Shown: positions 35,128-44,057, counted from the first letter of the stretch. The stretch: 64,000 nucleotides of DNA from Bacillus sp. CH30_1T (GCF_008364765.1 NZ_VTUY01000003.1:125657-189656); one strand, 5' to 3'. The notes: generated by a model not told the origin, from the letters alone. Numbers and translations: made by a program.

Positions 35128-35904
35128 ATGGAATCGATCTTACTACAACAAAAAGGCAACGTCGCCACCGTCAGCATCAACCGACCGGAGGCAATGAACG
35201 CCTTTAATTACGATACATTGAACGAACTTCAGCAGGTAGTCGAAGCACTCCGCATCAACCCGGACGTCAGAGTCGTTATCTTCACAGGAAGCGGAGAAAA
35301 AGCCTTTTCGGTTGGAGCTGATCTCAAAGAACGCAAAACCCTGACCGAACAACAAGTCATCCGCAACGTCTACAAAATCGGCGAAGTCTTCCAATCCGTC
35401 GCCACCCTCCCACAACCAACCATCGCCGCCATGAACGGCTACGCATTCGGCGGAGGAATGGAGCTGGCACTGGCATGCGACTTCAGAATCGCTGTAGCAG
35501 GCACCACAATGGGACTGACCGAAACGAGCCTGGCCATCATCCCGGGAGCAGGAGGAACCCAGCGCCTTCCACGATTAGTAGGGGAATCCAAAGCACTGGA
35601 GCTTATTCTGACGGCTAAGCGATTAACTTCAGCAGAAGCGTTTGACATCGGACTGGTTACAAGAGTAGTAGAAAAAGAGAATTTCTTGGGTGAAATCCAA
35701 TCATTCGTGGAACCTATGCTGGCTAATGGCCCGATTGCCCTGCAGCAAGCTAAGTTTGCCGTGAAGAATGGTATGAATGTAGACCTGCAGACCGGATTAC
35801 AGATTGAGAGAAAAGCATATGAGATTACAATTCCTACTGAAGATCGTGTGGAAGCATTGTTGGCGTTTAGTCAAAAGCGAAAGCCGGAGTTTAAGGGGAA
35901 GTGA
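35128..35904 (+). CDS. enoyl-CoA hydratase/isomerase family protein
   Basis: A 258-residue crotonase. The oxyanion-hole segments AFSVGADLKERK and NGYAFGGGMELALACDFRIA are present, as are the two catalytic Glu candidates in GGMELAL and TETSLAIIPGAGGTQRLPRLVG. It should hydrate trans-2-enoyl-CoA in beta-oxidation, which suits its place after lcfB. It has its own GGGGAGAAC ribosome site and follows a terminator, so it is a separate unit. Codon use is odd: codons before about 35560 are very rich in C at the third position, later ones are not. Confidence 0.88.
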   Translation: MESILLQQKGNVATVSINRPEAMNAFNYDTLNELQQVVEALRINPDVRVVIFTGSGEKAFSVGADLKERKTLTEQQVIRNVYKIGEVFQSVATLPQPTIAAMNGYAFGGGMELALACDFRIAVAGTTMGLTETSLAIIPGAGGTQRLPRLVGESKALELILTAKRLTSAEAFDIGLVTRVVEKENFLGEIQSFVEPMLANGPIALQQAKFAVKNGMNVDLQTGLQIERKAYEITIPTEDRVEALLAFSQKRKPEFKGK

Positions 35905-35916
35905 TATAGGTTGGAT

Positions 35917-35946
35917 GAAAAGAACTCTTCTTTAGGGGTTCTTTTT
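35917..35946 (+). terminator. terminator of the enoyl-CoA hydratase gene
   Basis: AAAAGAACTC pairs with GGGTTCTTTT around a TTCTTTAG-type loop; the T run continues to 35946. Confidence 0.75.
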
Positions 35947-35955
35947 GTTTGGACA

Positions 35956-36030
35956 GGCATATAAATCATTGTCCTAAGTTCATTTCTAACAGGATCCGAC
36001 TTGGAGCCTCTTTTTTATATGCCCCTTTTT
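35956..36030 (+). other. possible structured RNA element before malK
   Basis: GGCATATAAA (35956-35965) and TTTATATGCC (36014-36023) form a perfect 10-bp helix. The enclosed bases can fold an inner hairpin (TCCT-AA-GTT with AACAGGA). A T-rich tract follows the outer helix. It could be a large-loop terminator or a leader element; no known riboswitch class is recognised. Confidence 0.3.
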
Positions 36031-36089
36031 AAACACCGAAAATCATGTAAAATAAAGAATCATACTAATAAAACACTGGAGTGACTCCT

Positions 36090-37688
36090 GTGAAGAAGAA
36101 ACAACTTAAACTAAGTACCATCATCATTCTCTTCGTGTGTATCGTTGTCCTGGTATCACTTTTGATTACCGACTTGCTTATTTCAAGGACGATTAATGAC
36201 AATATTGAGTCTAATATTGAAGAAAAGGCGAAAATCGTTTCCCGGACGGTCGCGCATTCTACGATTGTGAAGAGCGGTTTAGAAGGGGAAAGTGCAGATC
36301 GAATTCAGGAATACACCCAAGATATCCAGAAATCCGCAGAGGTTCTGTTTGTAGTGGTCATGGATATGGAAGGGATACGTCAATCTCACCCTGATCCCGA
36401 CCGTATCGGCAAACATTTTGTCGGCGGGGATGAGAAAGGTGTGCTCCTGGGGAAGGAAACATTGTCTATTTCAGAGGGGACTTTGGGCAAATCCGTCAGG
36501 GCATTTTCTCCTGTCTTTAACGATGAAAATAAACAGATAGGGGCTGTCGCAGTAGGGATTTCCCTCGGTAGCGTGGAGGAAGCATTGAGCATGAGTCACC
36601 GGAATATTTTAGTGGGATCCATGATCGGGATTATTGTTGGAATCATTGGGGCGATTATTATAGCCAGATACATAAAGAAAATTTTATTTGGATTGGAGCC
36701 GATTACAATTGCGAAAATATTGGAAGAGCGAAATACGATGCTCCAGTCGGTACATGAGGGGGTAGTGGCTGTCAATAAAGATACGTCCATCTCATTAGTG
36801 AATAAATCTGCTCTCAAAATATTTAATAAAGCGGGACTAAGCTCGAATCCGATTGGAATGCCCATCAAAGAATACATGCCACACACCAGGTTGGAAAGAG
36901 TCATCGCAACGGGAAAACCTGAGCTTGATGAGGAGCAAACGATCAATGGGGTATCGATCCTGGTAAACCGTGTTCCGTTAATCGTCAATGATGAAGTAGT
37001 CGGAGCAATCTCTACCTTCCGTGATAAAACGGAAGTGAATCAATTAGCAGAGCAGTTAACGGGTGTAAAATCGTATGCGGAAGCGCTCCGTGCCCAGTCG
37101 CATGAATTTATGAATAAGATGCATGTGATTCTGGGATTGGTGAAGATGAAGGATTATAATCATTTAAATCGCTACGTGAAAGAGCTTGTTTCCTTAAGGG
37201 TCGATGAAGTGAGCACGGTGACGTCGAAAGTGAAGGATCCTGCTTTGGCTGGTTTTATCATGGGGAAACTGAGCTATGCGAGGGAAAAGAACGTTGCATT
37301 GACCATTGAATGTCACGACTTTATCCCGGAACCCAAAGATCCTACTGTTACACATGAACTGATTACCGTGATCGGAAACCTATTGGATAATAGTGTTGAA
37401 GCAACGACAAATAGTGATGAAAAGGAAGTGCTGATGGAGCTATTCTATGAGGACGAGCAATTTGAAATGGTCGTGACGGATACAGGAGAAGGAATGGCGG
37501 ATGAAATGTTAGAGAATATCTTTACCAAAGGATACTCTTCTAAAGGGGAAGGAAGAGGATACGGTCTCTTCTTAGTGAAAGAAAGTCTCCGTAAACTGAA
37601 TGGAACCCTGCACCTTGAATCAAAGGTGGGCTCGGGATCGACGATGATTGTTCAAGCTTCATATAAGGAGGGGAAGAAGAGTGATTAA
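36090..37688 (+). CDS. malK: MalK-type sensor kinase (CitA/DcuS family)
   Basis: A 532-residue kinase with a membrane helix near residues 10-30, an extracytoplasmic PASC/Cache sensor domain (about 35-165, including VVVMDMEGIRQSHPDPDRIGKHFVGGD), a second helix near 175-195, a cytoplasmic PAS domain and the phosphoacceptor RAQSHEFMNKMHVILGL. The HATPase shows VIGNLLDNSVEAT, DTGEGM and GRGYGLFLVKESL. This is the citrate/malate-sensing class. GGAGTGACTCCT favours GTG 36090 over GTG 36081. Its stop overlaps malR by 8 nt, and malate utilisation genes follow, so malate is the likely signal. Confidence 0.87.
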   Translation: MKKKQLKLSTIIILFVCIVVLVSLLITDLLISRTINDNIESNIEEKAKIVSRTVAHSTIVKSGLEGESADRIQEYTQDIQKSAEVLFVVVMDMEGIRQSHPDPDRIGKHFVGGDEKGVLLGKETLSISEGTLGKSVRAFSPVFNDENKQIGAVAVGISLGSVEEALSMSHRNILVGSMIGIIVGIIGAIIIARYIKKILFGLEPITIAKILEERNTMLQSVHEGVVAVNKDTSISLVNKSALKIFNKAGLSSNPIGMPIKEYMPHTRLERVIATGKPELDEEQTINGVSILVNRVPLIVNDEVVGAISTFRDKTEVNQLAEQLTGVKSYAEALRAQSHEFMNKMHVILGLVKMKDYNHLNRYVKELVSLRVDEVSTVTSKVKDPALAGFIMGKLSYAREKNVALTIECHDFIPEPKDPTVTHELITVIGNLLDNSVEATTNSDEKEVLMELFYEDEQFEMVVTDTGEGMADEMLENIFTKGYSSKGEGRGYGLFLVKESLRKLNGTLHLESKVGSGSTMIVQASYKEGKKSD

Positions 37689-38391
37689 TGTATTGATCGT
37701 GGAAGATGATCCGATGGTGGCCAGGTTTAATCAAAGGTATCTGGAAGAAATCAAAGGGTTTCATTTAATCGGGATTTCGAATTCAATTGAAGATGCCATG
37801 GTGAAAGTAAATGAGTATAAGATTGACCTGATTTTACTGGATGTTTATATGCCTGGGAAACACACGGGGATGGATTTATTAGAGCAAATACGGAAGGAAC
37901 AGCGGGAAACAGATGTCATACTTATAACAGCGGCATCAGAAGTCGATAATATTCAGAGCGCCCTTCGCATGGGGGTAGTGGACTATTTGATCAAGCCTTT
38001 TGAATTTGAACGGTTTAAAAAAGCATTGACGTCTTACCGGGAGAGTAATCGAATGCTTCAAAAGCAATCTACCATCGATCAGAGCGAATTGGATTTACTT
38101 TTACTTAGGGATGTTCAAGAAGCCGGGAATAAGGCACCTCTACCGAAAGGATTGACGAGCAGTACATTATCATCTATTTACGACAAGATTGTGAGTTTAG
38201 AAGGACAATCGTTTTCAACAGATGATATCGCAGACGTGACGTCCATTTCACGGGTGTCGATCAGAAAGTACCTCAGGTTTCTGAAAGATATCGGCGTGGT
38301 GGATGAAACCCTGATCTACGGTATCGGAAGGCCTGTCTATCAATATAGATGGAACAAACTGAATAGCTCACGAATTCAAAGCTATTTGTAA
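37681..38391 (+). CDS. malR: MalR-type response regulator
   Basis: A 236-residue CitB-type regulator: receiver domain NVLIVEDDPMVARFNQRYLE with the phosphoacceptor in LILLDVYMPGKHTG and switch Lys in DYLIKPFEFERF, then a C-terminal helix-turn-helix (FSTDDIADVTSISRVSIRKYLRFLKDIGVV). Paired with the kinase by overlap, it should switch on malate uptake. AAGGAGGGG sets GTG 37681; the longer frame from 37648 runs into the kinase gene. A terminator follows at once. Confidence 0.88.
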   Translation: MINVLIVEDDPMVARFNQRYLEEIKGFHLIGISNSIEDAMVKVNEYKIDLILLDVYMPGKHTGMDLLEQIRKEQRETDVILITAASEVDNIQSALRMGVVDYLIKPFEFERFKKALTSYRESNRMLQKQSTIDQSELDLLLLRDVQEAGNKAPLPKGLTSSTLSSIYDKIVSLEGQSFSTDDIADVTSISRVSIRKYLRFLKDIGVVDETLIYGIGRPVYQYRWNKLNSSRIQSYL

Positions 38392-38415
38392 GCAGCCCAT
38401 CCGGCTGCTTTTTTT
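38390..38415 (+). terminator. terminator of malKR
   Basis: AAGCAGCC (38390-38397) pairs with GGCTGCTT (38403-38410), then more T. Confidence 0.85.
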
Positions 38416-38485
38416 AATTTCAAAAGTCAAACAATAGTTTCATAATCTATGAAAGGATAAAGCGTTTTCATATGATGGGTATACA

Positions 38486-38500
38486 TTGTAAGCGATTACG
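38486..38500. promoter_or_regulatory. cre site (CcpA) before the malic enzyme gene
   Basis: TTGTAAGCGATTACG is close to the ideal cre core TGTAAGCGNTTACA and lies 15 nt before the ATG. A weaker look-alike, AAAGCGTTTTCA, is about 30 bp upstream (38459-38470). Confidence 0.65.
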
Positions 38501-38514
38501 TTAGGAGCGATTGG

Positions 38515-39705
38515 ATGACTCGAAAGAATTTAAAGGAAGAAGCTTTATCCATACATGAATCCCATGCAGGGAAAATTGAAGTGGTGAGTAAGATTGATAT
38601 TTCATCTGAAGAAGATCTTAGTCTTGTCTATACACCGGGTGTCGCCGATGTATGTAAGACGATAGCCGAGGATCCCCGACAGGCCAATACGCTGACATCA
38701 AAAGGAAACATGGTGGCCATCGTCACAGACGGTACAGCTGTATTGGGTCTTGGTGATATCGGTCCGGAAGCCGCGATTCCGGTCATGGAAGGGAAAAGCA
38801 TGTTGTTTAAGAAGTTCGCCGGTATAGATGCCTTCCCTCTTAGTCTGGATACGAAGGATGTAGATGAAATCGTCACGATCATTAAAGCCTTGTCCCCTTC
38901 TTTTGGAGGGATAAATCTGGAGGACATTTCAGCGCCGCGCTGCTTTGAAATTGAAAAACGGTTAAAGAAAGAGTTGGATATTCCGGTATTCCATGATGAC
39001 CAGCATGGGACAGCCATTGTCGTCCTAGGCGCATTAGTAAATGCGCTGAAGGTCGTAAACAAATCATATAAGAAAGTGAAAATTGTCATCAATGGGGCGG
39101 GGGCAGCCGGAATCGCGATTGCGGAACTCCTTTTATTTGCAGGTTATGAAGATATTACTCTCGTAAGTTTAGAAGGTGTCCTGTGCAAAGGGGAGAAATG
39201 GATGAATGCTACCCAAGAGGATATTTCTTCACGCACGAACCTGTTAGGGGTACGCGGTGAATTATCGGATGCGATAAAAGGGGGAGATGTATTTATCGGT
39301 GTATCGGGACCTGGAGCCCTCAAGAAAGAGTATATTAAAATGATGAATGAGCAGCCGATTGTGTTTGCCATGGCCAATCCGATACCTGAAATTTATCCGG
39401 AGGAAGCATTGGAAGCTGGCGCAGCAGTAGTGGGGACGGGGAGATCGGATTATCCGAACCAGGTCAATAATCTTCTCGCTTTCCCTGGTATATTCAGGGG
39501 TGCGCTGGATGCGAAAGCAAAGGACATTACAATGGAAATGAAACTGGCTGCTTCCTATGCCATAGCCGATGTGATCAGCTCTTCTGAATTGAACCCTCAA
39601 TATATTATTCCGAAGGCGCTTGATTCCCGTGTGGCAGAAAAAGTAGGGGAATCCGTGCGAAAGATTGCATGTAAGAAAAGCAAGGCAAACAGTTCAGTTT
39701 CGTAA
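38515..39705 (+). CDS. NAD(P)-dependent malic enzyme (YtsJ-like)
   Basis: A 396-residue short-type malic enzyme like B. subtilis YtsJ (410 residues), with SLVYTPGVADVCKTIAEDP, MVAIVTDGTAVLGLGDIGPEAAIPVMEGK, the metal and base region INLEDISAPRCFEIEKRLK, FHDDQHGTAIVVLGALVNAL, the cofactor fold VKIVINGAGAAGIAIAELL and GTGRSDYPNQVNNLLAFPGIFRGALD. It decarboxylates malate to pyruvate with NAD(P)+. AGGAGCGATTGG precedes ATG. It sits 29 nt before the transporter gene, so the two are one malate utilisation operon under likely CcpA and MalR control. Confidence 0.9.
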   Translation: MTRKNLKEEALSIHESHAGKIEVVSKIDISSEEDLSLVYTPGVADVCKTIAEDPRQANTLTSKGNMVAIVTDGTAVLGLGDIGPEAAIPVMEGKSMLFKKFAGIDAFPLSLDTKDVDEIVTIIKALSPSFGGINLEDISAPRCFEIEKRLKKELDIPVFHDDQHGTAIVVLGALVNALKVVNKSYKKVKIVINGAGAAGIAIAELLLFAGYEDITLVSLEGVLCKGEKWMNATQEDISSRTNLLGVRGELSDAIKGGDVFIGVSGPGALKKEYIKMMNEQPIVFAMANPIPEIYPEEALEAGAAVVGTGRSDYPNQVNNLLAFPGIFRGALDAKAKDITMEMKLAASYAIADVISSSELNPQYIIPKALDSRVAEKVGESVRKIACKKSKANSSVS

Positions 39706-39734
39706 TTATTAAAACGACAAAGGGGATGAACAAG

Positions 39735-41057
39735 ATGGGACAAGCAGCAACAACACTTTCATATGAAAATGAGAAGACAAAAGAAAATGTGACTCTTACG
39801 GAAAATCGATCGCTTCAGATCTTTAATATGCCGATCCTTTGGTTCCTGGTCTTTACGGGAATCACGTTAGCTAGCTTGTATACAGGGAACCTTCCAGGGG
39901 GCATGATCGGAAGTCTTCTCGTCATGATGGTCCTCGGTGAATTATTTGGATGGATAGGAGACCGTACGCCGATCGTGAAAACATTCCTTGGCGGGGGTGC
40001 CATCATTGCAATCTTTGGATCTGCTTTTATGGTTTACGCAGGTTTACTTCCGGAAGCCACCGTCACGTCCATGACCGACTTCATGAAATCAGGCGGATTT
40101 TTGAATTTCTATATTGCTGCATTAATTACGGGAAGTATCTTAGGAATGAATTCAAAGGTATTGGTTAAGGTGGGACTTCGCTATTTCCTTCCGATTTTCG
40201 GAGCGGTAGCGGGAGCCGTGATTGTTGCAGGGATTTTTGGATCTCTTGTTGGCTTTACGCTGCAAGAGGCTGTGCTTGTTATTACGATGCCGATCATGGG
40301 TGGTGGAATGGGAGCGGGAGCCGTTCCCATGAGCCAAATCTATTCAGAGATGATGGGGAATGATCCGAGCTATTATATTTCAATGCTCGTGCCGGCACTG
40401 GCATTAGGGAATGTATTTGCCATCATTTTAGCATCGGTTCTTGATATTATTGGGAAAAAAGTACCGTCACTAAGTGGAAACGGTCAGCTTATGAAAGGTT
40501 TTACCTACGAAAAAACAAAGCAGAAGTATAATATTGAAAAGATGGGGGTAGGCTTACTCGCTGCCCTGACATTCTTCACTGTTGGAACATTGCTGGGATC
40601 CGTTCTTCCCCTTCATCCATACGCCATCATGATCATTCTTGTGGCTGCAGCGAAGATTTCAAACATGATTCCTCAAAACGTCGTAGAGGGAGCCAGTCAG
40701 TGGTATCAATTTGTAGCAAGCAACTGGACGTTCGCTTTATTATTTGGGATCGGTGTCGCGTACACCGACTTAGATACTGTTCTTGCAGCGTTGACACTTC
40801 AATATATCTTGACCGTATTCGGAGTCGTTTTAGGAGCGATCATCGGAGCGGCGATCCTCGGGAAAGTGGTTGGATTTTACCCGATTGAAGCAGCGATCAC
40901 CGCAGGACTATGCATGGCGAATATGGGAGGAACAGGGGATGTTGCCGTGTTGTCAGCATCGAAACGAATGGAGCTTATGCCTTTCGCTCAAATCTCTTCC
41001 CGATTAGGCGGCGCATTGATCCTGCTGTTAGCCGGATTAATTATCCCTCTGTTGTAA
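39735..41057 (+). CDS. 2-hydroxycarboxylate (malate/citrate) transporter, MaeN/CimH-like
   Basis: A 440-residue 2HCT-family symporter. FNMPILWFLVFTGITLASLYTGNLPGG starts the first helices; the two GGxG-type reentrant loops appear as MPIMGGGMGAGAVPMSQIYS and MANMGGTGDVAVLSASKRM, and ISSRLGGALILLLAGLI closes the protein. Members take up malate or citrate with Na+ or H+. The partner malic enzyme and the CitA-like sensor pair point to malate. ATG 39726 is directly on AAAGGGG; ATG 39735 with 9-nt spacing is preferred. Confidence 0.88.
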   Translation: MGQAATTLSYENEKTKENVTLTENRSLQIFNMPILWFLVFTGITLASLYTGNLPGGMIGSLLVMMVLGELFGWIGDRTPIVKTFLGGGAIIAIFGSAFMVYAGLLPEATVTSMTDFMKSGGFLNFYIAALITGSILGMNSKVLVKVGLRYFLPIFGAVAGAVIVAGIFGSLVGFTLQEAVLVITMPIMGGGMGAGAVPMSQIYSEMMGNDPSYYISMLVPALALGNVFAIILASVLDIIGKKVPSLSGNGQLMKGFTYEKTKQKYNIEKMGVGLLAALTFFTVGTLLGSVLPLHPYAIMIILVAAAKISNMIPQNVVEGASQWYQFVASNWTFALLFGIGVAYTDLDTVLAALTLQYILTVFGVVLGAIIGAAILGKVVGFYPIEAAITAGLCMANMGGTGDVAVLSASKRMELMPFAQISSRLGGALILLLAGLIIPLL

Positions 41058-41070
41058 ATATGGTACACTT

Positions 41071-41106
41071 AGGCTTGACTCTACCAGTCAAGCCTATCTT
41101 TCATTT
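41071..41106 (+). terminator. terminator of the malate operon
   Basis: Perfect stem AGGCTTGACT/AGTCAAGCCT (41071-41080 with 41086-41095) followed by ATCTTTCATTTT; the T tract is interrupted. Confidence 0.7.
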
Positions 41107-41127
41107 TAATAGATTGTGGTGACGTAA

Positions 41128-42033
41128 ATGGACGTAATATTGATTGTACTGCCTGCATTACTGGTCTTTGCTGTTGGATATATCGGCCAAAAGAAACTTG
41201 GTTTCGAGATCAATTCGATTTCGAAGATGGCTATTTACTTAATGTATCCGTTTCTTGCATTCAAGACCTTTCACGAGAATGAACTGAATTTGGATTATCT
41301 TTATATTTTTCTCTTTTGTATCGCGCTTTGTGCGATTTTGATTGTTTCTATTAAAATAGTGGCTAAGTTTAGAAACTATTCAAAACCAAAAGTGTCGGCC
41401 ATGATTCTATCCGGGGTATTCATGAACAGCGGCAACTATGGAGTACCGATCATCCTATTCGCTTTCGGTGAGCTCGGTTTTCGCTATGCGGTCATTATGA
41501 TGGTTATACAGTCATTTCTTATGAATACAATCGGTCTCTATTATGCTGTCAGTGGCAGTGATAAAAAGAGGGAAACGAGCGAAATCTGGATGAAGATCGT
41601 CAAGATGCCCATTCTGCATGGTGCTTTTCTTGGATTGGGCTTTCAAGTGTTTCATCTTGATGTGCCGGTGTTTATGAGTCAGACCATTGATCTGATTTCC
41701 CAGGCAACGATTCCTACGATTATGGTGGTGTTAGGGATGCAATTAGCGACATTGGGAGGGAAGAAGGTGGAAAGAGGTGCCCTTTCCTTTATTGTGATCA
41801 TGAGAATGGTAGCTTCACCCATCATAGCTATGGTCGTCGTGTCTTTCCTGCCTATTTCTACCATGTTGGGATCGATTCTCATTATTTTGGCAAGCATGCC
41901 GACTGCTGCTAATACTACTATGTTTTCATTGCAGTTCAATACAGAACCTGATTTAGTGTCGACAAGTACACTTGTCACTACACTTATGAGCATTGTGACG
42001 ATCCCGATTATGTTGGCTCTTGTATCCTTATAG
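41128..42033 (+). CDS. AEC family transporter
   Basis: A 301-residue auxin-efflux-carrier-type protein with about ten hydrophobic helices. The family marks are YPFLAFKTFHENEL in the first bundle, GVFMNSGNYGVPIILFAFGELG in the middle and TIPTIMVVLGMQLATLG in the second bundle. Bacterial AEC proteins include malate permeases (MleP type) and this gene follows the malate genes, so a dicarboxylate is a fair guess only. It has no strong ribosome site (GTGGTGACG) and follows a hairpin. A good terminator closes it. Confidence 0.82.
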   Translation: MDVILIVLPALLVFAVGYIGQKKLGFEINSISKMAIYLMYPFLAFKTFHENELNLDYLYIFLFCIALCAILIVSIKIVAKFRNYSKPKVSAMILSGVFMNSGNYGVPIILFAFGELGFRYAVIMMVIQSFLMNTIGLYYAVSGSDKKRETSEIWMKIVKMPILHGAFLGLGFQVFHLDVPVFMSQTIDLISQATIPTIMVVLGMQLATLGGKKVERGALSFIVIMRMVASPIIAMVVVSFLPISTMLGSILIILASMPTAANTTMFSLQFNTEPDLVSTSTLVTTLMSIVTIPIMLALVSL

Positions 42034-42038
42034 AAACG

Positions 42039-42070
42039 AAGCTGCTTGAGATTACTCAAGTAGCTTTTTT
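42039..42070 (+). terminator. terminator of the AEC gene
   Basis: AAGCTGCTTGAG pairs with CTCAAGTAGCTT (one G-U pair) and a run of T follows. Confidence 0.85.
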
Positions 42071-42102
42071 AAATAGAAGAAAGAAAGTGGAAGTCTATCT
42101 TT

Positions 42103-42131
42103 TTGACAACTGCCTTCGAATCTATTACTAT
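42103..42131 (+). promoter_or_regulatory. sigma-A promoter of the YeeE/YedE gene
   Basis: TTGACA (42103-42108), 17-nt spacer, TACTAT (42126-42131), 48 nt before the start codon. Confidence 0.65.
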
Positions 42132-42178
42132 TGTAAAATAAATTCCAACCAATTCAATCAGATTAAGGAGGATTATTT

Positions 42179-43429
42179 ATGGCTGGCTATGTTCAACCGA
42201 TTAATGAACAAAAGGGCCCAGAGAAAGCGAGTATCGAATTGAACCCGCCACAGACATCTTTAGTGGCTGGCGGTTTAATCGTTACAGTGATTCTTGGGCT
42301 TTATTTACTCTTTACACAAGACGTTGCCCAAACCGTGTTACTTGTGCTAGGGCTGCTGTTAGGATATACATTATTTCATGCACGATTCGGATTCACTTCT
42401 GCTTTTCGCAGAGTGATGTCTGTAGGTAACGGGCAGGCACTGCGGGCACATATGGTGATGCTTGCCGTTGCAGTAACGCTGTTTGCTCCGATCCTTGCGA
42501 CAGGGTACACATTCTTTGGGGGTGAAGCGGCAGGTTATATATCACCCGTAGGTGTCAGCCTACTCGTTGGTGCTTTCCTGTTCGGAATTGGCATGCAGCT
42601 TGGAGGAGGCTGTGCTTCAGGTACCCTTTACGCAATCGGCGGCGGTCGCTCTGTTATGTTTATCACATTGCTATTCTTTATTGTCGGTGCCACAGTCGGA
42701 GCCTATCATCTTCCATTTTGGACAGAGGAATTGCCGTCCTTTAAACCTATTTCATTAGCGACCTCTACAGGATTAGGTTATTTTGGGGCATGGGTCGTTT
42801 CGATTTTATTCTTTGGCTTCATTGCGTGGATTACACTGCGAGTGGAGAAGAAGAAAAACCCTCCCCGCATGGCGACACTTCCAACGGGAAAAGGATGGAA
42901 ACGGATTTTACGTGGATCTTGGCCCCTTATGGCAGCAGCGATTGTATTGGCTGTGTTAAATGCTCTTACTCTCATGACACGAGGGAATCCTTGGGGAATC
43001 ACTTCTGCCTTTGCTCTATGGGGATCAAAGATTGCCGGAATGTTCGGGGTCGACGTGGCAAGCTGGGGCTACTGGACAGGAGCAAATGCTGAAGTTCTTC
43101 AATCATCGATCTTTGCTGATTCCACGACGGTCTTAAACTTCGGTGTCATCCTTGGAGCATTTCTTGCATCTGCTGCAGGAGGCCTGTTCCGTTTTAATAA
43201 AATCACTGGGAAAAATGCCATGGCGTCCGTCATTGGTGGGCTGCTGATGGGATATGGTGCCCGTTTAGCATTCGGATGTAACATAGGGGCTTACTTCGGA
43301 GGGATTGCGTCCTTCAGTCTTCACGGTTATATTTGGGGGATCCTTGCCCTTGGAGGTACGTTCCTGGCACTTTATCTTCGTCCGATGTTCGGATTGTCAG
43401 TGCCGAAACCGAAGGATACATTTTGCTAG
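42179..43429 (+). CDS. YeeE/YedE family sulfur-compound transporter
   Basis: A 416-residue membrane protein made of two similar halves, each with a conserved Cys in a glycine-rich loop: LGGGCASGTLYAIGGGR near residue 143 and YGARLAFGCNIGAYFGGIASFSLHGYIWG near residue 365. This is the YeeE/YedE (TsuA-like) pattern, in which such cysteines relay thiosulfate through the channel. A cytosolic loop rich in Lys and Arg lies between the halves. It may import thiosulfate or a related reduced sulfur species; no TusA-like protein is adjacent. AAGGAGGATTATTT precedes ATG. Single gene with its own promoter and terminator. Confidence 0.83.
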   Translation: MAGYVQPINEQKGPEKASIELNPPQTSLVAGGLIVTVILGLYLLFTQDVAQTVLLVLGLLLGYTLFHARFGFTSAFRRVMSVGNGQALRAHMVMLAVAVTLFAPILATGYTFFGGEAAGYISPVGVSLLVGAFLFGIGMQLGGGCASGTLYAIGGGRSVMFITLLFFIVGATVGAYHLPFWTEELPSFKPISLATSTGLGYFGAWVVSILFFGFIAWITLRVEKKKNPPRMATLPTGKGWKRILRGSWPLMAAAIVLAVLNALTLMTRGNPWGITSAFALWGSKIAGMFGVDVASWGYWTGANAEVLQSSIFADSTTVLNFGVILGAFLASAAGGLFRFNKITGKNAMASVIGGLLMGYGARLAFGCNIGAYFGGIASFSLHGYIWGILALGGTFLALYLRPMFGLSVPKPKDTFC

Positions 43430-43442
43430 CTGGATAGTTTGA

Positions 43443-43479
43443 AAAATCCTGCATGTCGTGTCGCATGCAGGATTTTTTT
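43443..43479. terminator. bidirectional terminator
   Basis: AAAATCCTGCATG (43443-43455) pairs with CATGCAGGATTTT (43464-43476), between convergent YeeE/YedE and XRE genes. Confidence 0.88.
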
Positions 43480-43485
43480 GGGGGG

Positions 43486-44043
43486 TTATTCACCACCATA
43501 ATAAATAACCATCTGGCACACAGTTGTTTCTCCTGAATCATTTACATATTCATGCCCGGAGTCAGCGGCAAAACGAATCGAACTTCCTTCTGGCAGCTCA
43601 TAGGTTTCATTGCCGATTTTAAGGGCAATCTTACCTGACAGCACCGTGATGTATTCCTCTACCCCCTTCGTATGCCCTTCATTACGATACGAGCAGCCAG
43701 CCTTCATTTCTACCCGGTAGCTTTCCCATTTTTTCAGGGGATCGAAGGGGAATATGGGATAAACGATGTAGTTTCCGTTATCTTCAAGAACAGGCTGAAC
43801 GTCTTGATAATGAATGATCGATACTTGATTGCCTGGCTTTTCAATCAGTGAAGAGAAGGATACCTTCAAGCCATTGGCGATCTTCCATAGAATAGCGACC
43901 GTCGGATTCGAATCACCACGTTCAATCTGACCGATCATCGCCTTGCTTACACCGGTGCGTTCTGCCATCTGTTCAAGGCTGAAGCCACGCTCCCTGCGGA
44001 TCTTTCGTATATTATCTCCAATTTGAATCGGGAAATTTTCCAT
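43486..44043 (-). CDS. XRE regulator with C-terminal cupin domain
   Basis: A 185-residue regulator. The N-terminal helix-turn-helix reads IRKIRRERGFSLEQMAERTGVSKAMIGQIERGDSNPTVAILWKIANGL (about 12-60); the C-terminal cupin_2 domain shows HTKGVEEYITVLSGKIALKIG and the metal-like DSGHEYVNDSG. Regulators of this plan usually sense a small metabolite with the cupin. It is transcribed divergently from azlCD with about 100 nt between the coding regions, so it most likely controls that exporter. ATG start; the ribosome site is AAGAGGAG. Confidence 0.88.
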   Translation of the reverse strand: MENFPIQIGDNIRKIRRERGFSLEQMAERTGVSKAMIGQIERGDSNPTVAILWKIANGLKVSFSSLIEKPGNQVSIIHYQDVQPVLEDNGNYIVYPIFPFDPLKKWESYRVEMKAGCSYRNEGHTKGVEEYITVLSGKIALKIGNETYELPEGSSIRFAADSGHEYVNDSGETTVCQMVIYYGGE

Positions 44044-44057
44044 GTTAAAAACTCCTC

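Noticed and set aside
38459-38470. Second cre before the malic enzyme gene
   Set aside because: AAAGCGTTTTCA fits only the right half of the consensus; the left half (TGNAA) has two mismatches, so it is mentioned but not listed as a site.
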